From Actinoplanes lutulentus (lineage in GTDB: Bacteria > Actinomycetota > Actinomycetes > Mycobacteriales > Micromonosporaceae), in assembly GCF_003259845.1 (NCBI RefSeq), contig NZ_QLMJ01000001.1:744001-808000 (forward strand): DNA of 64,000 nucleotides, in the 5' to 3' direction. The notes beneath the pieces were generated by a model that was given only the letters and a program-made list of their open reading frames with translations, searched no databases and had not been told where the DNA came from. Below, piece by piece: positions 1 through 8,235 of this stretch. The stretch's first letter is position 1. Each line of letters begins with the position of its first letter. Made by a program: the position numbers and the translations under genes.

Positions 1-1764
1 CATCACCTTCTCGGCGTCGCCGAGGTCGAGCAACGGTTCTGGCCGGAAACGCACACCGGCGACGGCGGCCGTGATGAGGCAGTCGAGGGTGCCGCCGGGC
101 AGCCGGGTCAGCCGGTCGGCGAGCAGGTCACGCACGTCGGCGGCGGCCGGCAGCGCGTCGGCGCCGACGGTGTCCAGCCGCCAGCGGCCCCAGAGCGGGC
201 TGATCAGACCGGCGTCGAGCAGCCGCAGCAGGTGGCCGACCACGGCGAGGGGTGTGCCGTCGGTCCGGGCCACGACGTGGCGTACCAGCTCGTCCGGCAC
301 CCGGGCGCCGGGCAGCCGGGACGCGACCATCGCGGCGACGGCGTGCTCGGGCAGCAACGTACAGGTCACTTCGAGGCTGCCGGCGGTGTTCGGCAGCTCG
401 GCGCCGTCCGGCGCGGTGAGCAGCAGCATCACCGGCAGCGTCGGCAGCTCCTCGGCGAGCTTGGCGAGCAGGGCCCGGGTGCCGGAGTCGAGGTCGTGGG
501 CGTCGTCGACGGCGATCAGCAGCCCACCGGAGCGGGTGGCGAGCTCACCGACGAACGTGACAGCGGCGGCGAGCACGTGCTCACCCTCGCCTTCGCCCTC
601 CTCGCCCAGGAACCGGCCGAGCAGACCGCGACCGGCGGCCGCTGAGGACTCCTCGGCCAGACGCTGCGTCTCCGGGGAGCGGCGGGCTTCGGCGAGCCAG
701 CCACCGACGGCTTCCCGGGCGGCCGCGAGCGGTGACGCCTCGTCGGGCCGGCCGGTCGCGCGCATCACCGGTACGCCGTCGGCGGCGGCCCAGGCGGCCA
801 CCTCGGCGGCCAGCCGGGTACGCCCCGACCCGGCACCGCCACGAATCACGGTGACCCCGCCGGTGCCGCCCCGGGCCAGCTCCCAGCGCCGGCGCAGCCG
901 CTCGGTCTCGGGTTCCCGGCCGATCAGCGGCCAGCCGGTGACGGCCGGGCGCTCGGCTGCCGTGCCGCCCGGGCAGCCCCGCAGGTCGGCGAGGATCGTG
1001 GCGGCGTCCGGGTACCGGTCGTCGGGGTCTTTCGCGAGCAGCCGGGCGACGACCGCGACCAGGGCCGGGTCGATGCCGGGACGCAGCGTGGCGAGGTCCG
1101 GCATCGGCGCGGTCAGGTGCAGGCGCAGCAGCTCGCCGACGTCGTCGGCCTCGAACGGGAGTCGCCCGGTCAGGCACTCGAAGAGCACGATGCCGAGCGA
1201 GTAGAGGTCGGAGCGGCCGTCGACCGGGCGTTTCAGCATGCCGGACTGCTCCGGTGCCGCGTACAGGAAGGTGCCGACCGCCTCGTCCTCGTGGGCTTCC
1301 TGGCCCAGCTGGGCCAGACCGAAGTCGATCAGCTTTGCCGGGCGGTCGCCGGAGACCATGATGTTGCCGGGTTTGATGTCGCGGTGCACCAGCCCGAGCC
1401 GGTGCGCGGCGGCCAGGCCGCGGGCCAGCTGAGCGGCGATCTCGACGACGCGTTCCTGGCTGAGCAGGCCGCCGGCGATCAGGTCGGCGAGCGTGCCGCC
1501 GGGGATCTGCTCCAGCACGAGGGCCGGCATGCCGTCGAGGTCACCGGCGGCGTGCACGCGAACGACAGCCGGGTCGTCGATGCAGGCCAGCAGGGCCGCT
1601 TCCCGGTTGAAGACGGCCCGGATCCCCGGGTACGCGTCAGGGGTGGCGAGGGGACGCTTCACCGCATAGGACACATCGCCTCGACGGGCGCGGTGCACCA
1701 TCGTGAAAGCACCCCGGCCGAGTTCCTCCCCGACGACCAGGTCGTTCAGGCCAATCTGCGTCAC
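1..1764 (-). CDS. Ser/Thr protein kinase fused to an AAA-type ATPase (3' end outside window)
   Basis: Partial gene; its C-terminus runs off the left edge. The visible 588 residues start at a GTG (1764). The N-terminal half is a Hanks-type kinase: glycine-rich GRGAF (about 16-20), AVK lysine (36), HRDIKPGN (127-134), DFG (147-149) and APEQ. After it comes an ATPase module with a Walker A (GGAGSGRT, around residue 300) and a Walker B-like hydrophobic run ending in DDAHDLD. No transmembrane segment or PASTA repeat is visible, so it looks cytosolic. Kinase-AAA fusions of this type often end in a LuxR or TPR region, but that part is not in the window. The kinase assignment is firm; the target is unknown. 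Confidence 0.9.
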   Translation of the reverse strand, partial: MTQIGLNDLVVGEELGRGAFTMVHRARRGDVSYAVKRPLATPDAYPGIRAVFNREAALLACIDDPAVVRVHAAGDLDGMPALVLEQIPGGTLADLIAGGLLSQERVVEIAAQLARGLAAAHRLGLVHRDIKPGNIMVSGDRPAKLIDFGLAQLGQEAHEDEAVGTFLYAAPEQSGMLKRPVDGRSDLYSLGIVLFECLTGRLPFEADDVGELLRLHLTAPMPDLATLRPGIDPALVAVVARLLAKDPDDRYPDAATILADLRGCPGGTAAERPAVTGWPLIGREPETERLRRRWELARGGTGGVTVIRGGAGSGRTRLAAEVAAWAAADGVPVMRATGRPDEASPLAAAREAVGGWLAEARRSPETQRLAEESSAAAGRGLLGRFLGEEGEGEGEHVLAAAVTFVGELATRSGGLLIAVDDAHDLDSGTRALLAKLAEELPTLPVMLLLTAPDGAELPNTAGSLEVTCTLLPEHAVAAMVASRLPGARVPDELVRHVVARTDGTPLAVVGHLLRLLDAGLISPLWGRWRLDTVGADALPAAADVRDLLADRLTRLPGGTLDCLITAAVAGVRFRPEPLLDLGDAEKVM

Positions 1765-1839
1765 CTACACACACTCGCTCACATCCGCCGCGTCGTTGTC
1801 ATGATCGGCCGGAGACTGTCGGACCTGAATATTTCGCGG

Positions 1840-2589
1840 TTAGAGCGTGGCGGCCAGCTTGCGCAGCGCGTCGGCAGCTCCAACGGTCAGCGGCTCGCCG
1901 TGGCCCGGCAGGATCGCTTTCACGTCGAGGCCGGCCAGCTTCTTCACCGAGGCGGCCGCCTGGGTCATGTCCGCGGTGTACTGCGGGTTCGCCCCGGTCA
2001 GCTCGCCGGTGTTGTTCAGCGCGTCGCCGGTCACCAGGACGCCGGTCGCCGGCTCGAAGATCGAGATGTGACCGGGGGTGTGTCCCGGCGTACCGATGAT
2101 CTGAAGTCCGAAGATCTCGTCGCCGTCCTTGAGGCCCTTGAGCGGTTTGCTCGCGGCGATCTCCGCGACCTCACCGTCGCCGGTGTAGATCGTGCCGTTG
2201 ATCGCCGCCGGGGCGACGCCGGCGAGGCCACCCGCGTGGTCCTGGTGGCGGTGCGTGACGATGACGTGCTTCACGGCGTCCCAGCCGAAGCCGGCCGCCT
2301 GGAGACCGGCTTCGATCTCGGGCGGGGCGCTGGAGGTGCCGGTGTCGACCACCGCGATCTCGCTGCCGCGGATCAGCAGATAGACGGAGACGAACGAGAG
2401 ATTGACCCGCTGCCAGTCCCCGACGACCGCGTTCCCGGCGGGCGCGGCCGGCGATGCGGCCGACGAAGCGGCCGGTGGCGGTGGCGCAGGATCAGAAGAA
2501 CACCCGGTCAACGTATTGAGGACGGCCACACCGAGCACACCGGAACCGCCCGTGATGACAAACCTGCGGCTGAGCCTGAAGTCACCCAT
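1840..2589 (-). CDS. Exported metallo-beta-lactamase-fold hydrolase (lipoprotein)
   Basis: 249 aa. The N-terminus has SRRF followed by a hydrophobic stretch and LTGC, so it is probably a Tat-type signal with a lipobox (Cys about residue 30), giving a membrane-anchored extracytoplasmic enzyme. The zinc-binding motif HRHQDH is present, then the downstream histidine in TPGHTPGH, the aspartate in VTGDAL and a final LPGHGEP. These are the metal ligands of the MBL superfamily. The substrate cannot be told from sequence; glyoxalase II-like or lactonase-like activity are possible. It starts 18 bp after the stop of the TetR gene on the same strand, so the two are probably co-transcribed. Confidence 0.87.
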   Translation of the reverse strand: MGDFRLSRRFVITGGSGVLGVAVLNTLTGCSSDPAPPPPAASSAASPAAPAGNAVVGDWQRVNLSFVSVYLLIRGSEIAVVDTGTSSAPPEIEAGLQAAGFGWDAVKHVIVTHRHQDHAGGLAGVAPAAINGTIYTGDGEVAEIAASKPLKGLKDGDEIFGLQIIGTPGHTPGHISIFEPATGVLVTGDALNNTGELTGANPQYTADMTQAAASVKKLAGLDVKAILPGHGEPLTVGAADALRKLAATL

Positions 2590-2606
2590 CTCCCATCAAT
2601 ACCCGC

Positions 2607-3203
2607 TCACCGCACCGGGCGCCATGGAAGCAGGCAGAACTCGACCATCTTCAACTGCCGGGACGGCTCCGCCAGCTCGGAATCCGTGACGGCGTGCACC
2701 TGCTGGGCCACCGCGATCGTCAGCACCACACCGATCACCTCGTCGATCGGTGTCTCCGGCAGCAGGGTTCCGTCCTCGATCGCCTCCTGGAGGTGCCGGC
2801 GCAACATCTCCCGCCACTCGTCGACGACGTCGCTCTGCGTCTCCGCGATCCGCTTGTTCGCCGCGAGCCGGCCCCAGAACCCGACAACCACGTACGCCTC
2901 GTCGACGGTCTTCTTCTCCAGCGGCAGGATCTCGCGCAGCATCACGGTGAACGCCTCCAACCCGCGCAGCCGGGCGGTGGCCTCCACGATCCGTTCCGTG
3001 GTCAGCTCGCTGATCCGCTGGTACGCCCCGGCCGCCACCGCGTCGAACCCGTCGAAGTAATGCCAGAGCGCGCCGGTGCCGACACTCAGCTCAGCGGCGA
3101 CGGCCCGGCTCGTGGCCGCGGGCAGGCCATCGCGGGTCACCACCGCCAGGTACGCCTCGACGATCTCGAGCCGCCGCTGGTCGTGGTCGACGATTTTGGG
3201 CAC
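2607..3203 (-). CDS. TetR-family transcriptional regulator
   Basis: 198 aa, GTG start at 3203 with a good Shine-Dalgarno (GGAGGTGG) just upstream. The N-terminal 60 residues form the TetR HTH, with the recognition region around GTGALWHYFDG. The C-terminal ligand domain resembles the BetI-like (TetR_C_6) type. It precedes the exported MBL hydrolase by 18 bp on the same strand, which suggests that it controls that enzyme or its ligand. No clear operator palindrome was identified in the 114 bp before the divergent gene at 3318. Confidence 0.9.
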   Translation of the reverse strand: MPKIVDHDQRRLEIVEAYLAVVTRDGLPAATSRAVAAELSVGTGALWHYFDGFDAVAAGAYQRISELTTERIVEATARLRGLEAFTVMLREILPLEKKTVDEAYVVVGFWGRLAANKRIAETQSDVVDEWREMLRRHLQEAIEDGTLLPETPIDEVIGVVLTIAVAQQVHAVTDSELAEPSRQLKMVEFCLLPWRPVR

Positions 3204-3317
3204 TTTCCACCTCCGTTACCGGATCCACAGGTTCGAGAAGTGTTACGCACCCGACAGTTGCCGGGACAGACGGGGGCGTCACCGACAGGCATGCTCTCGA
3301 TACGGGGAGGAGAATCG

Positions 3318-4148
3318 ATGGTTGTGCGTGTTCCGTCCGGCGAGGATCAGCGTCTCGCCGATCACGTCGTCCGGCTGGTCGGTGACCTGACGGCGGCGGT
3401 GGCCCGGGAACGGGATCCCCTCACGGTGGCCCACCGGCCCGACCCCGACGGTACGCACGCCGTGGTGGTTCCCGCCCTCGACGACCTGCTCCACCGGGTC
3501 CGCGACCTGTGGTGGCAACGCCTCGACCCGGCCGACCGCCTGGCCGTGCACGTGGCGGCCATGCACCGCGACTCCCGCCCCACTCCGCTCGGTGAGGTGA
3601 TCACCGCGTGCCGTCTGGCCTCGGGCTGCGGCCAGCCGGTGACGGTCCCCGAGTTCACGTCGATGACCTGCGGTTCGGTGAAACCCGGCCCGCGCGGCAC
3701 CTGGCAGGCCGAGGTCGGCACCCGCCCGTACGGCATCGGCCACATCGGTGAGTACGGCAGCATCCGGGCCGCGAACGCCGCTGTCTGGGACACCATCGAG
3801 ACGAACCGCGAGCTGCTCCGGGAACGCCTGCGCACCACGTCGCCGCTGCTGGCCGGGGTGGCCTCGCGCGGCTGGGAGGAGCCGGACGTCAGCGTCTGGG
3901 CCAGCGCCGAGCAGCGCGACTCCGACGACACGGCGCTGGTCACGATGCATCAGATCGCACACCGCACCCGGGTACGCCCCGCCGAGGCGGACCGCTGGCG
4001 AGCCGCGCACGCCGCGTTCCCGCCACCCGAGCCGGGCACCTCGGTCTGGTACTGGCCGCTGGTCGAGCGCTGGCTCGCCGACAACGGCCACCTCCCCGAC
4101 CCGATCCCCGACGACCGGCCCACCCTGCCTCGCGACAAGACGTTCTAG
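3318..4148 (+). CDS. Hypothetical protein, 276 aa
   Basis: Unrecognised. The ATG at 3318 is chosen because GGGGAGGAGAA lies directly before it; the open frame extends far upstream but only across the oppositely oriented TetR gene. The protein is rich in Arg, Trp and acidic residues, with no signal peptide or membrane segment. The middle part (around residues 110-160, with GTWQAEVGTRPYG and GHIGEYGSIRAAN) looks like a compact beta-alpha domain. The C-terminal 80 residues (HQIAHRTRVRPAEADRW, then YWPLVERWLADNGHLP) are consistent with a small helical DNA-binding-like fold, but this is a guess. It converges on the next gene with only 3 bp between stops. Confidence 0.75.
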   Translation: MVVRVPSGEDQRLADHVVRLVGDLTAAVARERDPLTVAHRPDPDGTHAVVVPALDDLLHRVRDLWWQRLDPADRLAVHVAAMHRDSRPTPLGEVITACRLASGCGQPVTVPEFTSMTCGSVKPGPRGTWQAEVGTRPYGIGHIGEYGSIRAANAAVWDTIETNRELLRERLRTTSPLLAGVASRGWEEPDVSVWASAEQRDSDDTALVTMHQIAHRTRVRPAEADRWRAAHAAFPPPEPGTSVWYWPLVERWLADNGHLPDPIPDDRPTLPRDKTF

Positions 4149-4151
4149 CGC

Positions 4152-5177
4152 TTATCCGGGCAGCCAGCTCGTGTCCGGGGCCGGGCCGAGGCGCAGCTCG
4201 GTGACGATGCGTTTCATCTCGTCGACGGCCAGGTCCTCGGCGCCCTGCCGCAACGACAGGATCCGGCCCCTGCCCAGCTCGACGCGGGTCTGCGCGGTCG
4301 ACACCCCGCAGGTGATCTCCTGCTCCGGTGTCGAGGGCGGGCAGCTCGGATCCGCAAGGCCGCCCTCGTAGACCCAGGCGGGACGGCCGCGCAGCGTGCT
4401 GCGCTCGCCGCCGTCCGGACGCGGATGATCCGCGCCCAGCTCCACTTCGAACAGCATCCGGCCGCCGTCCTTCAGGCGCAGCACCTCGGTCCACGAGTTC
4501 CTGGTGCCGTCGATGCTCACCTCGGGCGCACCGCGGGAGAAACGCTCCGGGTACCACCCGAAGCCGAGCGAGATCTCGGCGACCGCGGAGCCGTCCTCGA
4601 CGATCTTCGCGGCCACGTGCCTGGCGATCTCGGCCCGGTCCTGCGCGTCGACCACGGCGATGCCGAGCTTGCGGCCGTCACCGACGTCGAGGGTCACCTG
4701 GGTCTGGTCGTCGGGATTCCGCGTCAGCCAGGCCGTCCGTCCGCCCAGCGTGGTGCGCTTGCCGCGGGGCTCCGGGCCGGCGTCGAGGAAGAGATGGATG
4801 AGCTCCAGGCTCTCCGGACCACCCCGCCGGAACGAGCGGGTTTGCGAGACCGGTCCGGCTATCCGGCTCACCTCGACGAACCCTTTGGGGAGCCAACTCG
4901 GCCGGTACTTCATTCGTACCCTCGGATCGGGAATTGAGGGTGAGGGCACGGCAGAAGAGGGGGTGGCGATCGCCGGCGCGGGAGCGCCGTCGCGAGGCCG
5001 CGGCCAGACCGCCGAGGTCGCGGCGCCGAGAACCGCTGTGGTCCCGGCAGCGGCGAGCAGACCCCGGCGCTGCCGGCGCACCCGGGCCCGGGTCAGGATC
5101 GCCGGCGCCAGCGCGACCGGATCGTGCGCCTGATCGGCGACGTCGGTGAACAGGCCGCGCAGCACGTCGTCGTTCAT
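4152..5177 (-). CDS. Membrane-anchored sigma-factor partner (CU044_5270-like)
   Basis: 341 aa. A cytosolic head of about 36 residues with basic RARVRRQRR is followed by one transmembrane helix (about 38-58) and a large extracytoplasmic domain. The start ATG overlaps the stop of the sigma-factor gene by four bases (ATGA, 5174-5177), so translation is coupled. Single-pass proteins of this architecture are usually encoded directly after SigE-type sigma genes in actinobacteria. An anti-sigma or sensory role is therefore likely, although no ZAS (HxxxCxxC) motif is present. The outer domain has no recognised catalytic motif. Confidence 0.75.
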   Translation of the reverse strand: MNDDVLRGLFTDVADQAHDPVALAPAILTRARVRRQRRGLLAAAGTTAVLGAATSAVWPRPRDGAPAPAIATPSSAVPSPSIPDPRVRMKYRPSWLPKGFVEVSRIAGPVSQTRSFRRGGPESLELIHLFLDAGPEPRGKRTTLGGRTAWLTRNPDDQTQVTLDVGDGRKLGIAVVDAQDRAEIARHVAAKIVEDGSAVAEISLGFGWYPERFSRGAPEVSIDGTRNSWTEVLRLKDGGRMLFEVELGADHPRPDGGERSTLRGRPAWVYEGGLADPSCPPSTPEQEITCGVSTAQTRVELGRGRILSLRQGAEDLAVDEMKRIVTELRLGPAPDTSWLPG

Positions 5178-5662
5178 CGGTTCTCCCCCACGGTCGTCAC
5201 GTCCATCCGGAGCCGGGCCAGGGCCTGCGATGCGTGCACCCGCACGGTCGACGGGCGCACACCGAGGATTTCGGCGATCTCGTCGAAGCTGTGCCCCTCG
5301 AAGTAGCGCAGCGCGATCACCGCCCGCTGTCTGCGGGGCAGGGCGCTCACCTGGCGCATCAACGCGTCGCGCTCGGGCAGGCCGGCGTGCGGGTCGACAG
5401 CGGCGGCGGCGCTGTCCAGCTGCTCGTGGCTCATCGGCACGACTTTGGCCGAGCGGCGGCGGGCCGAGATGAACTCATTGACGATCATGCGCTTGACGTA
5501 CGCCTCGGGCTGGTCCATCCGGGTGATCCGCCGCCAGCGGGTGGACGCCCGGACCAGCACCTCGCTGACGATGTCGTCAGCGTGGTGCGGGTCGAAGGTG
5601 AGCGCGGTCGCGTATCTGAGCAGGGCGCCCAGCCGTGCCGCCACGAACTCCTCGAACGTCAT
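5174..5662 (-). CDS. SigE-family ECF RNA polymerase sigma factor
   Basis: 162 aa from the ATG at 5662, which has GGGGGACG a few bases upstream; a longer reading to 5695 has no such site. Region 2 (about 10-75) includes DDIVSEVLVRA and the PEAYVKRMIVNEF segment. Region 4 (about 105-155) contains LPRRQRAVIALRYFEG and an HTH (SFDEIAEILGVRPSTVRVH). The size and motifs match the Streptomyces SigE-family (SigE70-like) ECF group. It overlaps the downstream membrane protein by four bases and is probably regulated through it. The promoter targets are unknown. Confidence 0.93.
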   Translation of the reverse strand: MTFEEFVAARLGALLRYATALTFDPHHADDIVSEVLVRASTRWRRITRMDQPEAYVKRMIVNEFISARRRSAKVVPMSHEQLDSAAAAVDPHAGLPERDALMRQVSALPRRQRAVIALRYFEGHSFDEIAEILGVRPSTVRVHASQALARLRMDVTTVGENR

Positions 5663-5716
5663 GCGTCGTCCCCCTGGATCCGGTTGTCCTCTCAACGCGC
5701 GGATCGGGCGAAGTGC

Positions 5717-6964
5717 TTAGTCCTTTTCGTCGATGAACCAATCATGCGGTCCGACCGATTTTTCGGGAAATTTGTGCTCATGGTCGCCGATGTTGAGGTA
5801 TGCCGTCAGGCGATTGACCCCGTCGGTCGACGTCAGCACCGCTGTGGTGTTCGTCAGCTCGGTCACCTCGGTCCTCGCGCGCACCAGCCACGGATGCCGG
5901 CGCCGGATCCCGATCAGGCGCTGGTGAAGCTCGAACGTCGGCCGGCCGAGCGTCGAGAGCTGCGCCGGATTTTCCGGAAAAATCGGCCTGATGTCGTCGT
6001 CCCCGCCGGCCCGATCCTCCTTGATCCCGCGATAGGCCTGCTCGTCGCCGTAGTACACGCTCGGCACCCCACCCAGCGTGAACAGCACCACGAGCGCGTG
6101 CGCGAGATGCCGCTCATCGGTCAGCTTGCTCGCGATCCGGGTCACGTCGTGATTGCCGACGAACGTCATCGGCGTACCCGCTGCCACCACGTCCTGATGC
6201 CGCTTGATCGCGTGCGCCAGCTCGAACAGGTTCCCGTCGTTCAGGCTGCTCCAGGTCGCTTTCCAGAGCTCGTACTGAGTGATCCCGTCGAGCGTGCTCG
6301 CCGCCAGATAACCCGGATAGTCACCGTGGATCACTTCACCGACAAACCACGCGTCTGGATGCGCTGGGCGCACACGCGCCAGCACGTCACGCCAAAACCG
6401 CGGGGGTACGGAATAAGCGGCGTCCAGCCGCCACCCGGACGCCCCACGATCGAGCCAGTGACTCATCACCCGGACCACGTGATCGGCGACCTCGGGCTCG
6501 TCATGGTTCAGCTCGACCAGCGCGTCATGGCCCTCGAAGGCGGTGCCTTTCAACCAGTGAGCCGGTGCCGCGAAGCCCCGGCCCACGTGGTTGAACACGC
6601 CGTCGAGGAGGATGTGCACACCCTTGTCGCGGGCGGCCGCGACGAGGGCGTCGAAGTCCTCCTCGGTGCCGAGGCGGGGGTCGATGCGGAAGTGGTCGAG
6701 GGTGTCGTACCCATGCGACTCGGACGCGAAGATCGGGCCGAGCTGCAGCCCGTTCGCACCGAGCTCGACGAGGTAGTCAAGCCAGCCGATCAGCTTCGTC
6801 AGCTTGCCGTCTCCGTGCGGGGCGCCGGGCTTGCCGTCGCCGTGCGGGGCCCCGGGCTTGCCGTCTCCGTGCGGGGCCCCGGGCTTGCCGTCTCCGTGCA
6901 GAGCGCCGGTGAAGCCGAGCGGGTAGACATGCCACCAGATGGCGTGGTCGATCCAGGGGTTCAC
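5717..6964 (-). CDS. GH13 alpha-amylase-family enzyme with internal 9-residue tandem repeat
   Basis: 415 aa from the GTG at 6964 (VNPWIDHAIWW); a TTG 18 bp further up is possible. All four GH13 regions are present: region I DGVFNH, region II GWRLDAAY with the nucleophile Asp, region III FVGEV with the acid Glu, and region IV FVGNHD. It is a cytosolic enzyme with no signal peptide, probably acting on alpha-glucans or maltooligosaccharides. Unusually, the loop after the first strand (VYPLGFTGA) carries four copies of a nine-residue unit, A(L/P)HGDGKPG, encoded by a 27-bp tandem repeat. The exact specificity cannot be read. Confidence 0.9.
   Translation of the reverse strand: MNPWIDHAIWWHVYPLGFTGALHGDGKPGAPHGDGKPGAPHGDGKPGAPHGDGKLTKLIGWLDYLVELGANGLQLGPIFASESHGYDTLDHFRIDPRLGTEEDFDALVAAARDKGVHILLDGVFNHVGRGFAAPAHWLKGTAFEGHDALVELNHDEPEVADHVVRVMSHWLDRGASGWRLDAAYSVPPRFWRDVLARVRPAHPDAWFVGEVIHGDYPGYLAASTLDGITQYELWKATWSSLNDGNLFELAHAIKRHQDVVAAGTPMTFVGNHDVTRIASKLTDERHLAHALVVLFTLGGVPSVYYGDEQAYRGIKEDRAGGDDDIRPIFPENPAQLSTLGRPTFELHQRLIGIRRRHPWLVRARTEVTELTNTTAVLTSTDGVNRLTAYLNIGDHEHKFPEKSVGPHDWFIDEKD
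6803..6910 (-). repeat. 27-bp x 4 in-frame tandem repeat inside the GH13 gene
   Basis: Four head-to-tail 27-bp units (6803-6829, 6830-6856, 6857-6883, 6884-6910). The first three are nearly identical (one or two changes) and the fourth, nearest the N-terminus, is more diverged. The unit is in frame and encodes a Gly/His/Asp/Lys-rich nine-residue repeat in a loop. Near-identity at DNA level indicates recent expansion, so copy number may vary between strains. Confidence 0.95.
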
Positions 6965-7028
6965 CTGCGCGAGCCTACGCAACGTCGCGCCGCGGCGCCG
7001 GTTCCCGCTGCCTGGAGAATGTACCGAA

Positions 7029-8168
7029 CTACGCCACCACCGGCACCTGAGCGAGGACCGGAGCGGACATCGCGGCTCGATAGTGGCCGATCAGCTCGTC
7101 GCCGATGGCGGCCCAGCTGCGTCCGCGGACGGCTTCCCGGCCGGCCGCGCCCATCGAGTGCCGCAGGGCGGGGTCCGCGGCGAGTTCGGCGATCGCGCTG
7201 GTGAAGCCGGCGCCGGCGTGCGGCGGTACGAGATAACCGGTCAGTCCGTGGCCGACCAGATCAAGCGGCCCACCGGCGGCCGGGGCGACGACGGGCAGGC
7301 CGCTCGCCATCGCCTCCTGCACGGTCTGGCCGAACGTCTCATAGGGCCCGGTGTGCGCGAACACGTCGAGGCTCGCGTAGATCCGGGCCAGCTGGGCGCC
7401 ATGCCGGGCACCGAGGAAGACCGCGTCCGGCAGCGCGCGCCGCAGCGAGCCGGCGTGCGGACCGTCGCCGACCACGACAACGCGGACACCCTTCAACGAG
7501 GACGCGCCGGCGAGCAGGTCCACCTCCTTCTCGGCGGCGAGCCGGCCGACGAAGCCGACCAGCACCTCGTCGTTCGGGGCCAGTGCCCGGCGGATCGCCG
7601 CGCTGCGCTGCGACGGGTGGAAACGCACGTCGTCGACGCCGCGCCGCCAGAGATGGATCCGGCGCACACCGTGTGCTTCCAGCGCGGCCACCGATTCGGT
7701 CGAGGGAGCGAGGGTACGCGTAGCCGCATTGTGAACAGTCCGGATCCACCGCCACGCCATCCGCTCGGTCAGGCGTACCCGATAGGCGCGAGCGTAAGCA
7801 GCGACGTCCGTCTGGTAGACCGCGACCGACGGCAGCCGCAGCGTCTTGGCGCTGGCCTGCGCCCACGCCCCGAGCACGAACGGGCTGGCGAGGTGCACCA
7901 CGTCAGCCCCGTGCCGCCGGATCGCGGCGTGCAGCGCCGGCGCGGGCAGGCCGAGCCGCAGTTGTGGATATCCGGGCATCGGCAGGGACGGGATCCGCAC
8001 CACCGGGTACGGAAGGTCGATCACGCGCCGGCAACCGGCCGGCGGCTCAGGAGCCACCACCATCGGCTCATGACCGGAGCGCACCAGGTGCTCGGCCATA
8101 CGCACGACCGAGTTGGCGACACCGTTGACGTCGGGAAGGAACGACTCTGTGGCGAGCACGACGCGCAT
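7029..8168 (-). CDS. GT4 glycosyltransferase, GDP-mannose alpha-mannosyltransferase-like
   Basis: 379 aa from the ATG at 8168 (a GTG two codons earlier is an alternative). GT-B fold: an N-terminal Rossmann domain starting MRVVLATESFLPDVNGV, then in the C-domain VGFVGRLAAEKEVDLL, VVVGDGPH, and the donor-binding EX7E-like stretch ending TFGQTVQEAMASGLPVVAP. The N-terminal signature resembles MgtA/PimB'-type mannosyltransferases of actinobacterial glycolipid synthesis, which act at the inner face of the membrane. It lies 68 bp after the LysA-like gene on the same strand. Confidence 0.87.
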   Translation of the reverse strand: MRVVLATESFLPDVNGVANSVVRMAEHLVRSGHEPMVVAPEPPAGCRRVIDLPYPVVRIPSLPMPGYPQLRLGLPAPALHAAIRRHGADVVHLASPFVLGAWAQASAKTLRLPSVAVYQTDVAAYARAYRVRLTERMAWRWIRTVHNAATRTLAPSTESVAALEAHGVRRIHLWRRGVDDVRFHPSQRSAAIRRALAPNDEVLVGFVGRLAAEKEVDLLAGASSLKGVRVVVVGDGPHAGSLRRALPDAVFLGARHGAQLARIYASLDVFAHTGPYETFGQTVQEAMASGLPVVAPAAGGPLDLVGHGLTGYLVPPHAGAGFTSAIAELAADPALRHSMGAAGREAVRGRSWAAIGDELIGHYRAAMSAPVLAQVPVVA

Positions 8169-8235
8169 GTTCACAGCGAAGATTCAGCCGCGATCGGCCG
8201 GGTTGCAACCTCATGACCACCAGCGGAACCTCCGG

